Source of the DNA: Alphaproteobacteria bacterium
Lineage (GTDB): Bacteria; Pseudomonadota; Alphaproteobacteria; MPNO01; UBA2964
DNA length: 64,000 bases
Direction: 5' to 3'
Assembly: GCA_012103315.1 (NCBI GenBank)
Contig: WLWZ01000006.1
Span: 161,474-225,473, forward strand
Numbering within the stretch: position 1 is the stretch's first letter; every line of letters starts with the position of its first letter. This document shows positions 61,823-64,000 of this stretch, piece by piece. Position numbers and translations under genes: made by a program. Under the pieces are notes generated by a model. It searched no databases, had not been told where the DNA came from, and was given only the letters and a program-made list of their open reading frames with translations.

Positions 61823-62724
61823 TCTCCAAATCCCCCTTCTTTGATCATCTTATTGATCTCATCATGCACGAGGCGCGTTAGCTCGATGACCGCCGGTGTT
61901 GGTGTCCGATCTGCACGATGCACCAAGGTACGTGTGATCGTGAGGCCATCGATTGGCACTGCTTGGTAACGGCCTTCTTCGACACCGGGCGTGATGGAGG
62001 AGTAGGGCAGAATGCCATAGCCAAGCCCGCGCTCAACGAAATCCCTTACGACGTCGACATTGGCAACCTCGTGGGTGACGTCGAATGTAATCCCAGCCTC
62101 TACTGCCATGCCGTCGAGCTTGACGCGGCTACCCGCTGGACGCGGTAACAGGATTAAGGGGAGCCCCGCGAGATTTTCGACCGTGCAGCTCGGCGACGGC
62201 ATGTTCGCCTTGTTGGTTCCAATCAGATATTCCTGTTCGGTCACCAAAGGTTCGAGTATCAGACTGGCGCGCGGTTCCGGGTCAACCATCACCGCAAGAT
62301 CAATATCACCGGTATCGAGGCCTTCCAGCAGCAGATAGGGCACACCCTCGACAAACTTTAGCTGCACATTCGGATAATCCTGCGCAAATCGCGCGGCGAG
62401 GGGTCCATAGAGAATTCGGCTGGTGGTCGATGTAGTGCCGATGACGGCATTGCCACTGGGGAGGGCGGCCTGAGTCATAACCTCGTTCCGAGCCTCTTCG
62501 AGCTCTGCCATGATTCGTTTGGTACGGGTGAGCAATAGTGATCCGGAATGGGTGACATCAATGCCGCGGGGGTGTCTGTCGAACAGTTGAACACCCAATT
62601 CCTTCTCCAGCGCGTTCATATGCCGGCTGAGTGCCGACTGGGCAATGCGCAGGCGGGCTGAAGCCTCACTAAAACTACCAAACTCGGCAATTGCCGCGAA
62701 ATATCTCAATTGGCGAAGGTCCAC
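61810..62724 (-). CDS. LysR-type regulator
   Basis: 304 aa. GTG start with GAGGA 8 bp upstream, giving MDLRQLRYFAAIAEFGSFSE, the classical LysR N-terminus; a TTG nine codons earlier is less likely. The helix-turn-helix covers RIAQSALSRHMNALEKELG. The effector domain follows at full length. It diverges from the UbiD gene with a palindrome between them, so it probably controls that gene in response to an aromatic or unsaturated acid (inference). Confidence 0.93.
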   Translation of the reverse strand: MDLRQLRYFAAIAEFGSFSEASARLRIAQSALSRHMNALEKELGVQLFDRHPRGIDVTHSGSLLLTRTKRIMAELEEARNEVMTQAALPSGNAVIGTTSTTSRILYGPLAARFAQDYPNVQLKFVEGVPYLLLEGLDTGDIDLAVMVDPEPRASLILEPLVTEQEYLIGTNKANMPSPSCTVENLAGLPLILLPRPAGSRVKLDGMAVEAGITFDVTHEVANVDVVRDFVERGLGYGILPYSSITPGVEEGRYQAVPIDGLTITRTLVHRADRTPTPAVIELTRLVHDEINKMIKEGGFGEAST

Positions 62725-62797
62725 CGATAAATTCCTCGTTAAAGAGTTCAAATAAGCCCTTAAAAGCGCTTAGGTATCTCATTTTGATATAACTATA

Positions 62798-62812
62798 ATA
62801 CCGAGACGGTAT
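62798..62812. promoter_or_regulatory. LysR-type operator palindrome
   Basis: ATACCG-AGA-CGGTAT is a perfect inverted repeat that contains the T-N11-A form of LysR-type boxes (T62799 to A62811). It lies in the 195-bp interval between the divergent LysR and UbiD genes. Confidence 0.7.
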
Positions 62813-62919
62813 TTGTATCAAGCGGCCCTGAGTCTGTAGGTTAGCGGTAGTTTGTAGCAGAGAGGCTGCAGCAGAACCGTGCCACCGGTGCGGGGATTTC
62901 TCACAGGGAGATTTTATAT

Positions 62920-64000
62920 ATGGCAGATTCTACAGCCACAGCCGTCGACGCAGGGTCAAACGTCGGCGCCCGCATGACTTACGAGGACATGCGCGAATGG
63001 ATCGTGGAGGCTGAAAAGCTCGGCGAACTCCGCGTCGTTAAAGGAGCTAGCTGGGAAGAAGATATCGGTCTTGCGGCCGAAGTCGTCCAGCATGACGAGA
63101 ACGCACCGTGCATCGTATTTGATGATGTTCCCGGCTGCCCTCCTGGGTTCCGCATGCTCATCAACTTCTTTGCCGGTAAGCGCAAATGCATGACGATGGG
63201 CTTCCCAACCGAATGGGACAAGCTTGAGCTCACCGATGGTGTGCATCAACACATGAAAGGCGTTGAATCGATCCCTCATAAGATCGTTGAGACGGGTTCT
63301 GTGTTTGAGAACGTTCTTGAAGGCGATGACATTGACATCGAGAAGTTCCCGGCACCTATGTGGCATGACAAGGATGGTGGCCGTTATATCGGTACCGGTT
63401 CTTACAATGTCACGCGCGACCCCGACACCGATTGGATCAACCTTGGTACTTACCGGGTCATGATCCAGGGCAAGAAAGAAGTCGGGTTCTATATCTCACC
63501 TGGCAAGCATGGCAGGATTCATCGCGACAAGTACGAAGCCAATAATGAGCCGATGCCGGCTTGTGTTGTGCTGGGTGGTGATCCGATGGCCTTCCTGATG
63601 GGCTGCACCGAATTGCCGCCGGGAGAATGTGAGTATGACATTCTTGGTGGCTATCGCGGTCACGCTCTGGAATGCGTCGAGGGCAAGCACACCGGACTGC
63701 CTTTCCCGGCCAATGCCGAGGTTGTTATTGAAGGCTTCATTCATCCCAACAATCGCAGACAGGAAGGCCCGTTTGGCGAGTGGACCGGTTATTACGGTTC
63801 TGATGTTCGTCCTGAGCCGATCCTTGACATCAAGGCGATTTATCACCGGAACGACCCTATCATCCTTGGGTGTCCTCCGCTGCGTCCGCCGGATGAGCTG
63901 GCTCGTTACCGTGCGGTTACCCGCTCGGCTGCGTTGGAGGAAACCATCGAAACAGCCGGTGGTCCTGATGTAACAGGCGTCTGGACCCACGAATGTGGTA
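62920..64000 (+). CDS. UbiD-family prenylated-FMN decarboxylase (2), cut by window end
   Basis: The first 360 codons are present and open to the last base. ATG follows CAGGGAG by about 8 bp. Typical UbiD blocks are PMWHDKDGGRYIGTGSYNVT, DWINLGTYRVMIQGKKEVGF and QEGPFGEWTGYYGSDVRPEP. The family decarboxylates or carboxylates aromatic and unsaturated acids using prenylated FMN. Compared with the 47235 gene it is closer to the classic aromatic-acid decarboxylases (for example phenol/vanillate types), as judged by these blocks; the substrate is not determinable. Likely controlled by the divergent LysR protein. Confidence 0.92.
   Translation, partial: MADSTATAVDAGSNVGARMTYEDMREWIVEAEKLGELRVVKGASWEEDIGLAAEVVQHDENAPCIVFDDVPGCPPGFRMLINFFAGKRKCMTMGFPTEWDKLELTDGVHQHMKGVESIPHKIVETGSVFENVLEGDDIDIEKFPAPMWHDKDGGRYIGTGSYNVTRDPDTDWINLGTYRVMIQGKKEVGFYISPGKHGRIHRDKYEANNEPMPACVVLGGDPMAFLMGCTELPPGECEYDILGGYRGHALECVEGKHTGLPFPANAEVVIEGFIHPNNRRQEGPFGEWTGYYGSDVRPEPILDIKAIYHRNDPIILGCPPLRPPDELARYRAVTRSAALEETIETAGGPDVTGVWTHECG

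Overview
The window looks like a chromosomal segment of a free-living, probably marine, alphaproteobacterium of intermediate G+C content. This is inferred from gene content: three TRAP transporters for organic acids, TauD-type and isopenicillin-N-synthase-type dioxygenases, two ornithine-cyclodeaminase-family proteins, two UbiD-type decarboxylases, an RutA-like flavin monooxygenase, a palindromic intergenic repeat of the alphaproteobacterial kind, and many secreted proteins with PEP-CTERM-type sorting tails. I see no rRNA, tRNA, CRISPR array, insertion sequence or prophage.

Layout. 1-3.5 kb: two unknown small genes, a gap that may encode a folded RNA, then a seven-bladed propeller protein and other exported proteins. 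3.7-8.2 kb: TRAP system 1 on the minus strand, diverging from a VOC protein and a TauD-like dioxygenase. 8.3-19.2 kb: PEP-CTERM proteins, including two long beta-solenoid adhesin-like proteins, around a LuxR-TRAP operon. 19.2-25.5 kb: an AhpD-like selenoprotein with an in-frame UGA, a beta-carbonic anhydrase, an RutA-like monooxygenase, a GNAT enzyme, a TauE permease, a GcvA-like regulator and an adenine/adenosine deaminase. 25.6-28.6 kb: three small exported proteins sharing an unrecognised C-x46-C module. 28.7-36.4 kb: mixed metabolism (sulfotransferase-like, DapA-like, cyclodeaminase-like, haem-oxygenase-fold, sugar isomerase-like, dihydroxyphthalate-decarboxylase-like) and a nucleotide cyclase. 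36.4-39.0 kb: four consecutive PEP-CTERM genes. 39.4-47 kb: a TPR membrane protein, a cupin dioxygenase, a second cyclodeaminase, an aldolase, and three more PEP-CTERM genes, two of them a recent tandem duplication. 47.2-51.3 kb: UbiD, an acetolactate-synthase-like enzyme and a dehydrogenase. 51.4-53.6 kb: a DUF350/DUF1190/glutathionylspermidine-synthase operon. 53.6-64 kb: glycosyltransferase, hydrolase, acyl-CoA ligase, dioxygenase, TRAP system 3, a LysR regulator and a second UbiD gene cut by the window end.

The metabolic genes fit import of carboxylic or aromatic acids by TRAP permeases followed by CoA ligation, oxygenation and decarboxylation; the actual substrates cannot be read from sequence. 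The surface genes form a second theme: 13 genes carry 14 PEP-CTERM-like signals, but no exosortase and no PrsK/PrsR regulator lies here. Four of these transcription units share a sigma-54 (-24/-12) promoter plus a 17-bp upstream element placed 79-81 bp before it, so they very probably form one regulon. The strongest single finding is the selenoprotein: its UGA falls exactly on the second redox cysteine of an E-x11-C-x2-U-x3-H AhpD site and is followed by a well-placed bacterial SECIS-like hairpin.
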